From Gemmatimonadota bacterium (GTDB lineage Bacteria; Gemmatimonadota; Gemmatimonadetes; Gemmatimonadales; GWC2-71-9), in the NCBI GenBank assembly GCA_003220905.1, contig QHTS01000375.1:1-6952 (forward strand): 6,952 bases of DNA, written 5' to 3'. Positions 1-5,852 of this stretch are shown piece by piece; position 1 is the stretch's first letter; each line of letters begins with the position of its first letter. Position numbers and translations under genes: made by a program. The notes under the pieces were generated by a model. That model did no database searches, was not told the DNA's origin, and saw only the letters and a program-made list of their open reading frames with translations.

Positions 1-549
1 GACGCCGAACGGTGCGCTGTACACGATATCCACCTTGGCGAACGGTCGGGGCAGGCAGAACCGATCCCACGACTCGACCCACCACGCGGATGAGGCCCGC
101 GCGCCCGCGGCGATCACGACCGCGTTGGCGTGTTGCGCCGCAGCCAGCGCGCCCGGCTTCATCCGCTCCGCCGGGCCCCGCGGGCCGTCGGGCGTGAGGG
201 CGACCTCTCCGCCCTGGCGCAGATAGCGTACGAGCCCCAGCAAACCGACGTCCCCCCCACGCTGCGAGGACCCGCGCACCACACGGTACCCCCAGCGCTC
301 CGACAGCTCGGCGAGGTAGCCGCCGTCGCGATGACGGCTGATCAGGAGGGCCAGGCTCTCGTCACGTCGGTGATACAGCAGCGGGAGGATGCGACTGTGC
401 CACAGGACGTAGATCACCGGCCGCCCGCTCGCTCGAGCGGCGGTCACGTGCTCCCACCCCTGTACGCGGTAACGCCAGGTCGCCGCGAGCAAGCGCACGA
501 GTCCCGCCACGAGCGCCGTCACCAGGGGCTCGGCCCGGCCGAGCTTCAC
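1..549 (-). CDS. DUF374-family (lysophospholipid acyltransferase-like) acyltransferase, C-terminus cut by window edge
   Basis: This is the first 183 residues of a protein that runs off the left edge; it was read directly from the reverse strand because it has no ATG start. Visible family landmarks are WH at residues 50-51, SRHRDG at 71-76, RGSS at 92-95 and TPDGPRGP at 119-126, followed by K131 and G133. These match the DUF374 (PF04028) branch of the LPLAT superfamily, whose members are usually a little over 200 residues, so only a short C-terminal part is missing. The start is a GTG overlapping the lpxB stop as GTGA, with a GGAG seven bases upstream. Family members often sit beside lpx or kdtA genes, and to my knowledge the Helicobacter/Campylobacter secondary lipid A acyltransferase LpxJ belongs here. 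I infer transfer of an acyl chain to a lipid A precursor at the inner membrane, but the acceptor is not proven. Family assignment is firm; substrate is not. Confidence 0.88.
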   Translation of the reverse strand, partial: MKLGRAEPLVTALVAGLVRLLAATWRYRVQGWEHVTAARASGRPVIYVLWHSRILPLLYHRRDESLALLISRHRDGGYLAELSERWGYRVVRGSSQRGGDVGLLGLVRYLRQGGEVALTPDGPRGPAERMKPGALAAAQHANAVVIAAGARASSAWWVESWDRFCLPRPFAKVDIVYSAPFGV

Positions 550-1658
550 CCCGCCAGCTCCAGGGCGAGGCCAGCCACGCGGTCAGCCGCACCCGGCGGC
601 CCCAGCCGCTGTCGCACGAGCCCCAATCCCTCCCGTTGCCGGCGAGCGGCGTCGCTGTCGGGGTCGAGCAGCGGCAGCACGGCATTCGCCAGGGCGGCGG
701 GGGTCACCGCACCCTGGAGCAGCTCGGGGCTCACCTCCCGCCCGGCAATCAGGTTCACCAGACCGACGTGGGGCACCTGCAGCATGCGGATGGCGATGGC
801 GAAGGACACGGGGTTGAGACGGTACGCGATCACCATGGGCACGTCAGCGAGCGCCGCCTCGAGGGTGGTCGTCCCCGACTTGCAGAGACCGGCGTCGGCG
901 GCCGCGAACACGGTGAGCGGATCCGCCATGTGCAGGCGGGTGGCACCGGGGGCAGGGTAGCGACCGCGCGGCGTCCCGGCGACGACGACCTGTACGTCGG
1001 GGCGCGCGGCGAGGACCCGGGCCGCCGCATCGCGGAACGCCGGCCAGAGTCGCTTCACTTCCTGCGCGCGGCTCCCCGGAAAGAGGCCGAGCACAGGCCG
1101 CGCGGGGTCGAGTCCGAGACGGCGCCGGGCATCCGCCCGCGGGGGCGGCGGCATCCGGTCCTTGAGCGGATGTCCGACGAACGTCGCCGCGACGCCGCGC
1201 TCGCGAAAGAACGCCTCTTCGAACGGCAGGATGACCGCGAGCCGTCGCACCGCGGCCAGCTTCCGCACCCGGCCCGGAGCCCAGGCCCACATTTGGGGCG
1301 CGATGTAATAGAGGACGGGGATGCCGGCGGCCGCGGCCTCCGCCGCCACGCGCAAATGGTAGCCGGGATAGTCGACGAGAATCACGAGGTCGTAGCGCCG
1401 GGCCTGGAACCCGAGCCGGACGCGCCGGAGCAAGCGCAGGTGGGCCGGCAGCTTCCACAGCGCCTCGACGAACCCCACTACGGAGAATTGCTCCATGCGG
1501 TCGAGCACGGCGGCGCCCGCGGCCTCGAGGTCGGGGCCGCCGAACGCCTCGACGGTGGCCCCGGGAAGACGGCGCTTCAGCGCGGTCACGACCGCGGCGG
1601 CGTGCGCGTCCCCCGACGGCTCGCCCGCGGAGATGTAGATGCGGGGCGCGCGGCTCAC
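546..1658 (-). CDS. lpxB: Lipid-A-disaccharide synthase LpxB
   Basis: LpxB is a GT19 glycosyltransferase that joins UDP-2,3-diacylglucosamine to 2,3-diacylglucosamine-1-phosphate (lipid X) to make the tetra-acylated lipid A disaccharide at the cytoplasmic face of the inner membrane. The 370-residue product is close to the usual family length. It shows AGEPSGD at residues 11-17 (family AGExSGD), VDYPGYHLR at 95-103 with the conserved Asp96, YYIAPQMWAW at 117-126, the FPGSRAQEV segment at 193-201, KSGTTTLEAAL at 260-270 for the nucleotide-sugar pocket, and PELLQ at 311-315. The start is GTG at 1658, overlapping the oxidoreductase stop by four bases (GTGA). No convincing Shine-Dalgarno precedes it, so translation probably depends on coupling to the upstream gene. 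The stop overlaps the DUF374 gene in the same way. All motifs are intact and I see nothing broken. Confidence 0.97.
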   Translation of the reverse strand: MSRAPRIYISAGEPSGDAHAAAVVTALKRRLPGATVEAFGGPDLEAAGAAVLDRMEQFSVVGFVEALWKLPAHLRLLRRVRLGFQARRYDLVILVDYPGYHLRVAAEAAAAGIPVLYYIAPQMWAWAPGRVRKLAAVRRLAVILPFEEAFFRERGVAATFVGHPLKDRMPPPPRADARRRLGLDPARPVLGLFPGSRAQEVKRLWPAFRDAAARVLAARPDVQVVVAGTPRGRYPAPGATRLHMADPLTVFAAADAGLCKSGTTTLEAALADVPMVIAYRLNPVSFAIAIRMLQVPHVGLVNLIAGREVSPELLQGAVTPAALANAVLPLLDPDSDAARRQREGLGLVRQRLGPPGAADRVAGLALELAG

Positions 1659-2677
1659 GGCCGCGTGGCGGCGAAGGGAGCGGGGGGAGCGGGGGGAGTG
1701 GGGGGAGCGGGGGGAGCCAGCGGCGACGCCTGGATGGCGGCGGCGACGCGGAAGGCGAGGGCCAAGGCCTGGGCCCCGGCGGCGCCCGACACGACGACGT
1801 CTTCCTCGCCGCGCACGGCGCGCAGGAAGCTCTCGAGCTCGAGCTTGAGCGGCTCCGCCTCCGGCGCCTCGAGCCGTACGTGCTCCACGATCTGCTCGAG
1901 CGTGGTCGCGCCGAGGGTTTGCCAGCCCGGCTTCAGCCGGAAGAAGTCCCCGCTCCCCTGCGCCAGGTCGAGAGAGCAGTAACCGGTCGGCTGGAAGATG
2001 CGGAGCTTGCGGGTGCGTTCGCGCGACACGCGGCTGGCCGTGAGGTTCGCGATGGCGCCGTTGGCGAACTCGAGGCGCGCGTTCGCGATGTCCACGTGCG
2101 GCGTGAGGATCGCGACCCCCGTGGCGCGCACGTCCGTCACCGGAGCGCGCACGAGATCCAGCACGAGATCCAGGTCGTGGATCATCAGATCGAGCATCAC
2201 GGCCACATCGGCGCCCCGCGGCTGGAATGGCGCCAGCCGGTCGATCTGCAGGAACCGCGGCTCGTCCAGATAGGGGGCCGCCGCCCGGACCGCGCGGTTG
2301 AACCGCTCCACGTGCCCCACCTGGAGCACGGCGCCGCGCGCCGCTGCGCCACGCACCAGCGCTTCTGCCCCCGCCACGGTGTCCGCGAGCGGCTTCTCCA
2401 TGAGAAGCGCGATACCCCGCTCCAGCACAGCGATCCCGACCTCCGCGTGCGCGGGCGTCGGGACCGCCACCGTGACCGCGTCCACGCGCTCCAGCAGGGC
2501 CGCTAAGCCCTCGTGCGCCACGGTCTCGAGCTGCGCCGCCACTTCGGCGGCGCGCGCGGGATTCTTGTCGTAGATCCCCGCGAAGGAGATGCCCGGCATG
2601 CGCCGCAGCAGCCGCGCGTGATGGAAGCCGAGCGCGCCGGTGCCGATGACGCCCACCCGCACCGGTGGTCCGCTCAC
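1655..2677 (-). CDS. Gfo/Idh/MocA-family NAD(P)-dependent oxidoreductase, possible GnnA-type UDP-GlcNAc 3-dehydrogenase
   Basis: The 340-residue protein has an N-terminal Rossmann fold with the dinucleotide motif GVIGTGALG (residues 9-17), the family signature MEKPLADT (93-100) with the catalytic-type Lys95, GHVERFN at 121-127, and DLMIHDLDL at 163-171 with His167 in the usual catalytic position. It sits between lpxA and lpxB, linked to both by GTGA overlaps. In Acidithiobacillus ferrooxidans a protein of this family, GnnA, encoded between lpxA and lpxB, oxidises the 3-hydroxyl of UDP-GlcNAc; the aminotransferase GnnB then makes UDP-GlcNAc3N, giving amide-linked acyl chains in lipid A. The same reaction is a reasonable hypothesis here, but no aminotransferase is present in the window and the family is functionally broad. 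The last about 20 residues are a Pro/Ala tail made by a 9-base tandem repeat, outside the conserved domain. The start is GTG at 2677, with a G-rich stretch (GGGGGG) upstream. Family certain, reaction inferred. Confidence 0.9.
   Translation of the reverse strand: MSGPPVRVGVIGTGALGFHHARLLRRMPGISFAGIYDKNPARAAEVAAQLETVAHEGLAALLERVDAVTVAVPTPAHAEVGIAVLERGIALLMEKPLADTVAGAEALVRGAAARGAVLQVGHVERFNRAVRAAAPYLDEPRFLQIDRLAPFQPRGADVAVMLDLMIHDLDLVLDLVRAPVTDVRATGVAILTPHVDIANARLEFANGAIANLTASRVSRERTRKLRIFQPTGYCSLDLAQGSGDFFRLKPGWQTLGATTLEQIVEHVRLEAPEAEPLKLELESFLRAVRGEEDVVVSGAAGAQALALAFRVAAAIQASPLAPPAPPTPPAPPAPFAATRP
1681..1716. repeat. Four tandem copies of a 9-base G-rich unit (CGGGGGGAG)
   Basis: On the plus strand the unit CGGGGGGAG occurs at 1681-1689, 1690-1698, 1699-1707 (with T for the first C) and 1708-1716, with a partial unit just before. 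Because the unit is three codons long it keeps frame and encodes Ala-Pro-Pro (one copy Thr-Pro-Pro) at the C-terminal tail of the oxidoreductase. The G-rich strand is the template strand for this operon. The four G6 runs could form a quadruplex and are prone to copy-number or run-length change. Confidence 0.93.
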
Positions 2678-3441
2678 ACCAGCACCCCCCGCTGCGACCC
2701 TTCGATGAACTTGAGGAAGTTTTCGACTTCGGGAATCTGCGGCAGATCGGCGCGCGCCTTCGCGATCCCCTGACTCACCGTCATATCGGAATTGAACAGC
2801 AGCCGGTAGGCGCGTTTCAGCGCCAGCTTCACGTCGGGAGAAAACCCCGCGCGCTGCAGGCCCACGGAGTTCAAGCCGTAGAGGTGGACCGGATTGCCAA
2901 CGGCCTTGGTGTAGGGCGGGACGTCCTGGTTCACCCGCGAGCCGCCCCCCACGAACGAGAAGGTGCCGATCCGCACGAACTGATGGATCGGCACGAGCCC
3001 GGAGATGATCGCGCGATCTTCGATGGTCACATGCCCCGCCATCTGGACCGCGTTGGCGATGATCACGTCGTTGCCCACATGGCAGTCGTGCGCGAGGTGC
3101 ACATAGGACATGAGGAAGCAGCGCTGCCCGACCGACGTCTTGCCGGTCGCCTGCGTCCCGCGGTTGATCGTGCAGTACTCCCGAATCACCGTCGTGTCGC
3201 CCACCTCGACCCAGGTGTCTTCTCCCTTGTACTTCAGGTCCTGTGGGTCGTTGCCCAGCACGCTGCCGTAGCCGACCTTCACCCCGCGGCCGAGCTTGAC
3301 GTTGCGCTCGAGGACCGCGTGCGCGGCGATGTGACAGCGCTCGCCCACGCTAACGTGCGGCCCGATGATGGCGTAGGGACCGACGGTGACGTCGCCCTCG
3401 ATGTGGGCCGTGGGGTCGACGAGCGCGGTCCGGTGGATCAC
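2674..3441 (-). CDS. lpxA: Acyl-ACP:UDP-N-acetylglucosamine O-acyltransferase LpxA
   Basis: LpxA catalyses the first step of lipid A synthesis, transferring a 3-hydroxyacyl chain from ACP to the 3-position of UDP-GlcNAc in the cytoplasm. From the GTG at 3441 the protein has 255 residues (E. coli 262). It has the left-handed parallel beta-helix of hexapeptide repeats in the first two thirds, the NDPQDLKYKGE segment at 64-74, the catalytic His118 within HLAHDC at 115-120 (E. coli His125), HQFVRIG at 153-159, and a C-terminal helical domain. Gly166 aligns with the E. coli acyl-chain ruler Gly173, which suggests room for a long chain of about C14. An in-frame ATG lies farther upstream at 3519, but the residues it would add are unlike LpxA and lie inside the fabZ coding region, whereas GTG 3441 overlaps the lpxC-fabZ stop as GTGA exactly as the next three junctions do. 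It overlaps the downstream oxidoreductase by four bases. Confidence 0.97.
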   Translation of the reverse strand: MIHRTALVDPTAHIEGDVTVGPYAIIGPHVSVGERCHIAAHAVLERNVKLGRGVKVGYGSVLGNDPQDLKYKGEDTWVEVGDTTVIREYCTINRGTQATGKTSVGQRCFLMSYVHLAHDCHVGNDVIIANAVQMAGHVTIEDRAIISGLVPIHQFVRIGTFSFVGGGSRVNQDVPPYTKAVGNPVHLYGLNSVGLQRAGFSPDVKLALKRAYRLLFNSDMTVSQGIAKARADLPQIPEVENFLKFIEGSQRGVLV

Positions 3442-4727
3442 CGGTCCACCACCGACGCCATCATGTCCGCCTCGGCCACGATCTGCCCGTCTACGTACCC
3501 CGCGCCTTTCATCTTGCACGTCTTGCCGCGGAACTGGACCATCTCGAGCTCGAAGCGGATCTGATCGCCGGGGACGACGGGACGCCGGAATTTCACATTA
3601 TCGAGCGACATGAAGTACACGACCTTGTCCTCGACGTTCTGTCCCTCGAAGTAGCTCATCAGGAGCATGCCCCCCACCTGGGCCATCGCCTCGATGATGA
3701 GCACCCCCGGCATGATCGGATGTCCCGGAAAGTGCCCCTGGAAGAACGGCTCGTTGATCGTGACATTCTTGATGCCCACGATCCGCTGCTGCCCTTCGAC
3801 CTCGATGATCCGGTCCACGAGGAGGAAAGGATAGCGATGCGGCAAGACGTCCATGATGCGGCCGATGTCCATCTTGGGCGCACCGCCGCGCTGCGCGGCG
3901 CGCGTCAGCGCCCGCGCCAAGGCGATGTTGCCGCCGTGGCTGGGTCGCGTCGCGACGATGTGGGCGCGCACCCGGCCGCCGGTCAGCGCCAGGTCGCCGA
4001 GGATGTCGGCCGCCTTGTGGCGCACGAACTCGTCGGGCCAGCGGAGCTCGCCCCCGTTGGCGAGGCCCCGCTCGTCCAGTACGATCGCGTTGGCGCTCGA
4101 CGCCCCCTTGATCAGGCCCTTGGCCTGGAGCGCCGCGACCTCGCTCGTGAACCCGAAAGTCCGGGCCGGCGCGAGCTCCCGCGCGAACGCCTGCGGGGTC
4201 ACCGTGAAGCTCCCGGCCTGGCGCCCGATCAGGGGATGCGGCCACTCGATGGTCACCGTGAGCCGCAGCTCTTTCGCCGGGGCCACGATGTAGCTCGAGT
4301 CGCCCTCGCTCACCGTGAACGGCGCCGGAACCGTCAGCACCAGCGGCTCGCCGCTCGTTTCCGTCGGGCCGGCGTGCTCGAGCGCTTCGAAGTAGGGCTG
4401 GACGCTGCCGTCCAGAATCGGCGGCTCGGGGCCCGAGAGCTCGACGGTGAGATCGTCGATCTCGTGCGCCGCCACCGCGGCGAGCAGGTGCTCCACGGTG
4501 TGGATCGTGGACTCACCCTTGCCGATGGCGGTGCGCCGCTCGACCGCCTCGACCTCCGACAACCGCGCCGGGATCTGCGGCTTCCCGGCGAGGTCGACGC
4601 GGCAGAACACGATCCCCTGCCCCGCCGGCGCCGGCAGGAAGGTCGCCTCGGTGCGGGCCCCGGTGTGGAGGCCCGTGCCCGAGACGACCGCCTTCTTCCG
4701 AACGCTGCGCCTAGCGCTGGGGCTCAT
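3438..4727 (-). CDS. lpxC/fabZ: Bifunctional LpxC–FabZ: UDP-3-O-acyl-GlcNAc deacetylase fused to 3-hydroxyacyl-ACP dehydratase
   Basis: A single uninterrupted frame of 429 residues carries two complete enzymes. Residues 1 to about 280 are LpxC, the zinc deacetylase that commits lipid A synthesis: HTVEHLLAA at 76-84 (zinc His80, catalytic Glu79), ARTFGF at 188-193, RHKAADILGDL at 236-246 (zinc His237 and Asp241) and SHGGN at 263-267 (catalytic His264). Residues from about 286 on are FabZ, the fatty-acid-synthesis dehydratase: PHRYPFLLVDR at 296-306 (catalytic His297), GHFPGHPIMPG at 331-341 and Glu346 in the following helix. The linker is only some ten residues. Both active sites look intact. 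The start is ATG 4727, 17 bases inside the end of lpxD, chosen because the LpxC domain begins there; a longer in-frame start at 4862 would translate lpxD out of frame. Such fusions are known, chiefly in Bacteroidota. The Met286 codon (3870-3872) could in principle initiate free FabZ, but only a weak G-rich ribosome site precedes it. Confidence 0.96.
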   Translation of the reverse strand: MSPSARRSVRKKAVVSGTGLHTGARTEATFLPAPAGQGIVFCRVDLAGKPQIPARLSEVEAVERRTAIGKGESTIHTVEHLLAAVAAHEIDDLTVELSGPEPPILDGSVQPYFEALEHAGPTETSGEPLVLTVPAPFTVSEGDSSYIVAPAKELRLTVTIEWPHPLIGRQAGSFTVTPQAFARELAPARTFGFTSEVAALQAKGLIKGASSANAIVLDERGLANGGELRWPDEFVRHKAADILGDLALTGGRVRAHIVATRPSHGGNIALARALTRAAQRGGAPKMDIGRIMDVLPHRYPFLLVDRIIEVEGQQRIVGIKNVTINEPFFQGHFPGHPIMPGVLIIEAMAQVGGMLLMSYFEGQNVEDKVVYFMSLDNVKFRRPVVPGDQIRFELEMVQFRGKTCKMKGAGYVDGQIVAEADMMASVVDR

Positions 4728-5838
4728 CGGTCCGCCGCACGAGCGCCTCGAGGTCGTCCACGATGTGCGCGAGCCGGTACAGCGCCCCCTGGGCCCGCAG
4801 GAACTCCCGATGGGTGCGGGCCGGGTAGCCCGACACCGTAGCGCCCGGCTCGATGTCCCCAATCACCCCCCCTTGCACCGTGACGCGGGCGCCGCGCCCG
4901 ATCGTCACGTGGTCGGCGAGACCCGCCTGGCCCGCGAGGAAGACGTCATCCTCTACGTGGGTGCTCCCCGCGATCCCCGCCTGGCCGGCGATGAGGCAGC
5001 GCGCGCCGATCCGGCAGTTGTGCCCGATCTGCACGAGGTTGTCGATCTTCGTTCCGGGGCCGACCACGGTGTCGTCCACGCTGCCGCGGTCGATGGTCGT
5101 GTTGGCCCCGATCTCCACGTCGTCCCCGATGATGCAGCGCCCCACCTGCGGAATCTTCCGCGGCATCTCGCCGTTCTTCCCCGGGACGTACCCGAAGCCG
5201 TCCGAGCCGAGCCGCACGCCTGCGTGCAGGATGACGCGGCTCCCCACGATGGTGCCGCTGTAGCACACCACGTGTGGCAGCAGCTGCACGTCGTCGCCGA
5301 GTTGCACGCCGTCTCCCAGGACTGCCGCCGCGCCGATGCGCGCGTTCTTGCCGAGCCGTACGCCGCGGCCGAGCACCGCGTAGGGACCGATCGCCACCGG
5401 CTCCTGCCAGACGACGCCTGCGCCGATCACCGCCGTCCGGTGGATCCCGGGCTGCCAGCCGGGCTCGGGGTAGAGCACGGGGATGACCGAGAGCAGCGCG
5501 ACGTGGGGGTCGCGCACCACCACGCGGCACGCCGGTCCCCCGGCATCCTCCGCTACGAGGTCCGGTTTGCAGAGCACGATCGCCGCGCTAGACTGTTGAA
5601 AATACTGGAGATAGCGCTTCGCGGCAAGAAACGAGAGATCGTCGGGGCCGGCACGATCGAGCGGTGCGACGCCGGAGACGGTGACGTCGGGGGCGCCGAC
5701 GAGCCGGCCGTTCGTGAGGGCGGCGATCTCGCGCGCGCTGATGCGCCGCGCGGCAGCCCCGCCCCGCCCGCCGGCCCCCCCGGCCCCCCCGGCCCCCCCG
5801 CCGCCCGCTGTGCCTTCCGACGCCGGCCGGCCGCGCAC
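4711..5838 (-). CDS. lpxD: UDP-3-O-(3-hydroxyacyl)glucosamine N-acyltransferase LpxD with Gly-rich N-terminal extension
   Basis: LpxD adds the second 3-hydroxyacyl chain, N-linked, to the LpxC product. The conserved protein starts near residue 31 (RRISAREIAALTNGRLVG) with the uridine-binding N-terminal domain, including VSGVAPLDRAGPDDLSFLA at 54-72, then a long hexapeptide-repeat beta-helix with FGYVPGKNGEMPRKIPQVG at 215-233, NTTIDRGSVDDTVVG at 246-260 and the catalytic His273 in QIGHN (E. coli His239), and a short C-terminal helix. The only usual start codon in frame between the skp stop and the conserved domain is GTG at 5838, 14 bases after skp. That gives 375 residues against about 340 normally, the surplus being a Gly/Ala/Arg stretch at residues 10-32 encoded by C7 repeats on the plus strand. 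A much longer in-frame reading from 6372 would overlap skp and encodes no recognisable domain. Family certain; the exact start is moderately sure because the homopolymers could hide a sequencing error. Confidence 0.93.
   Translation of the reverse strand: MRGRPASEGTAGGGGAGGAGGAGGRGGAAARRISAREIAALTNGRLVGAPDVTVSGVAPLDRAGPDDLSFLAAKRYLQYFQQSSAAIVLCKPDLVAEDAGGPACRVVVRDPHVALLSVIPVLYPEPGWQPGIHRTAVIGAGVVWQEPVAIGPYAVLGRGVRLGKNARIGAAAVLGDGVQLGDDVQLLPHVVCYSGTIVGSRVILHAGVRLGSDGFGYVPGKNGEMPRKIPQVGRCIIGDDVEIGANTTIDRGSVDDTVVGPGTKIDNLVQIGHNCRIGARCLIAGQAGIAGSTHVEDDVFLAGQAGLADHVTIGRGARVTVQGGVIGDIEPGATVSGYPARTHREFLRAQGALYRLAHIVDDLEALVRRTDEPQR
5773..5799. repeat. Three tandem copies of GGCCCCCCC at the start of lpxD
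   Basis: GGCCCCCCC occurs three times without interruption (5773-5781, 5782-5790, 5791-5799), flanked by further C-rich sequence to about 5762 and 5805. On the coding strand this is three G7 runs plus shorter G runs in the 5' end of the lpxD reading frame, 40 to 66 bases after the proposed GTG, encoding Gly-Ala-Gly repeats. The mRNA could fold a G-quadruplex next to the start region, and each G7/C7 run is a slippage site that would throw LpxD out of frame. Confidence 0.93.
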
Positions 5839-5852
5839 GGGCTGGGCGCGCC

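Noticed and set aside
1681..1716. CRISPR array or mobile-element terminal repeats
   Set aside because: The repeats are 9-base units without spacers, lie inside a coding frame and are not paired with any transposase or cas gene.
636..1982. Long plus-strand open frame opposite lpxB and the oxidoreductase
   Set aside because: It is antisense to two well-supported genes, is rich in Arg, Gly and His as expected for a GC-rich shadow frame, and shows no recognisable domain.
3442..3519. In-frame extension of LpxA to a start at 3519
   Set aside because: The added residues are Arg/Gly-rich and lie inside the FabZ C-terminal coding region; GTG 3441 makes the same GTGA overlap as three other junctions.
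2665..3564. 299-residue plus-strand open frame opposite lpxA
   Set aside because: Shadow of the lpxA beta-helix repeats; the Val/Asp/His-rich periodicity comes from the hexapeptide repeats on the other strand.
3720..4841. 373-residue plus-strand open frame opposite lpxC-fabZ
   Set aside because: Antisense shadow of a gene with intact catalytic motifs; no domain or ribosome site of its own.
4728..4862. In-frame extension of LpxC to a start at 4862
   Set aside because: The added 45 residues are the lpxD C-terminal coding region read in another frame and do not resemble LpxC; ATG 4727 sits at the family N-terminus.
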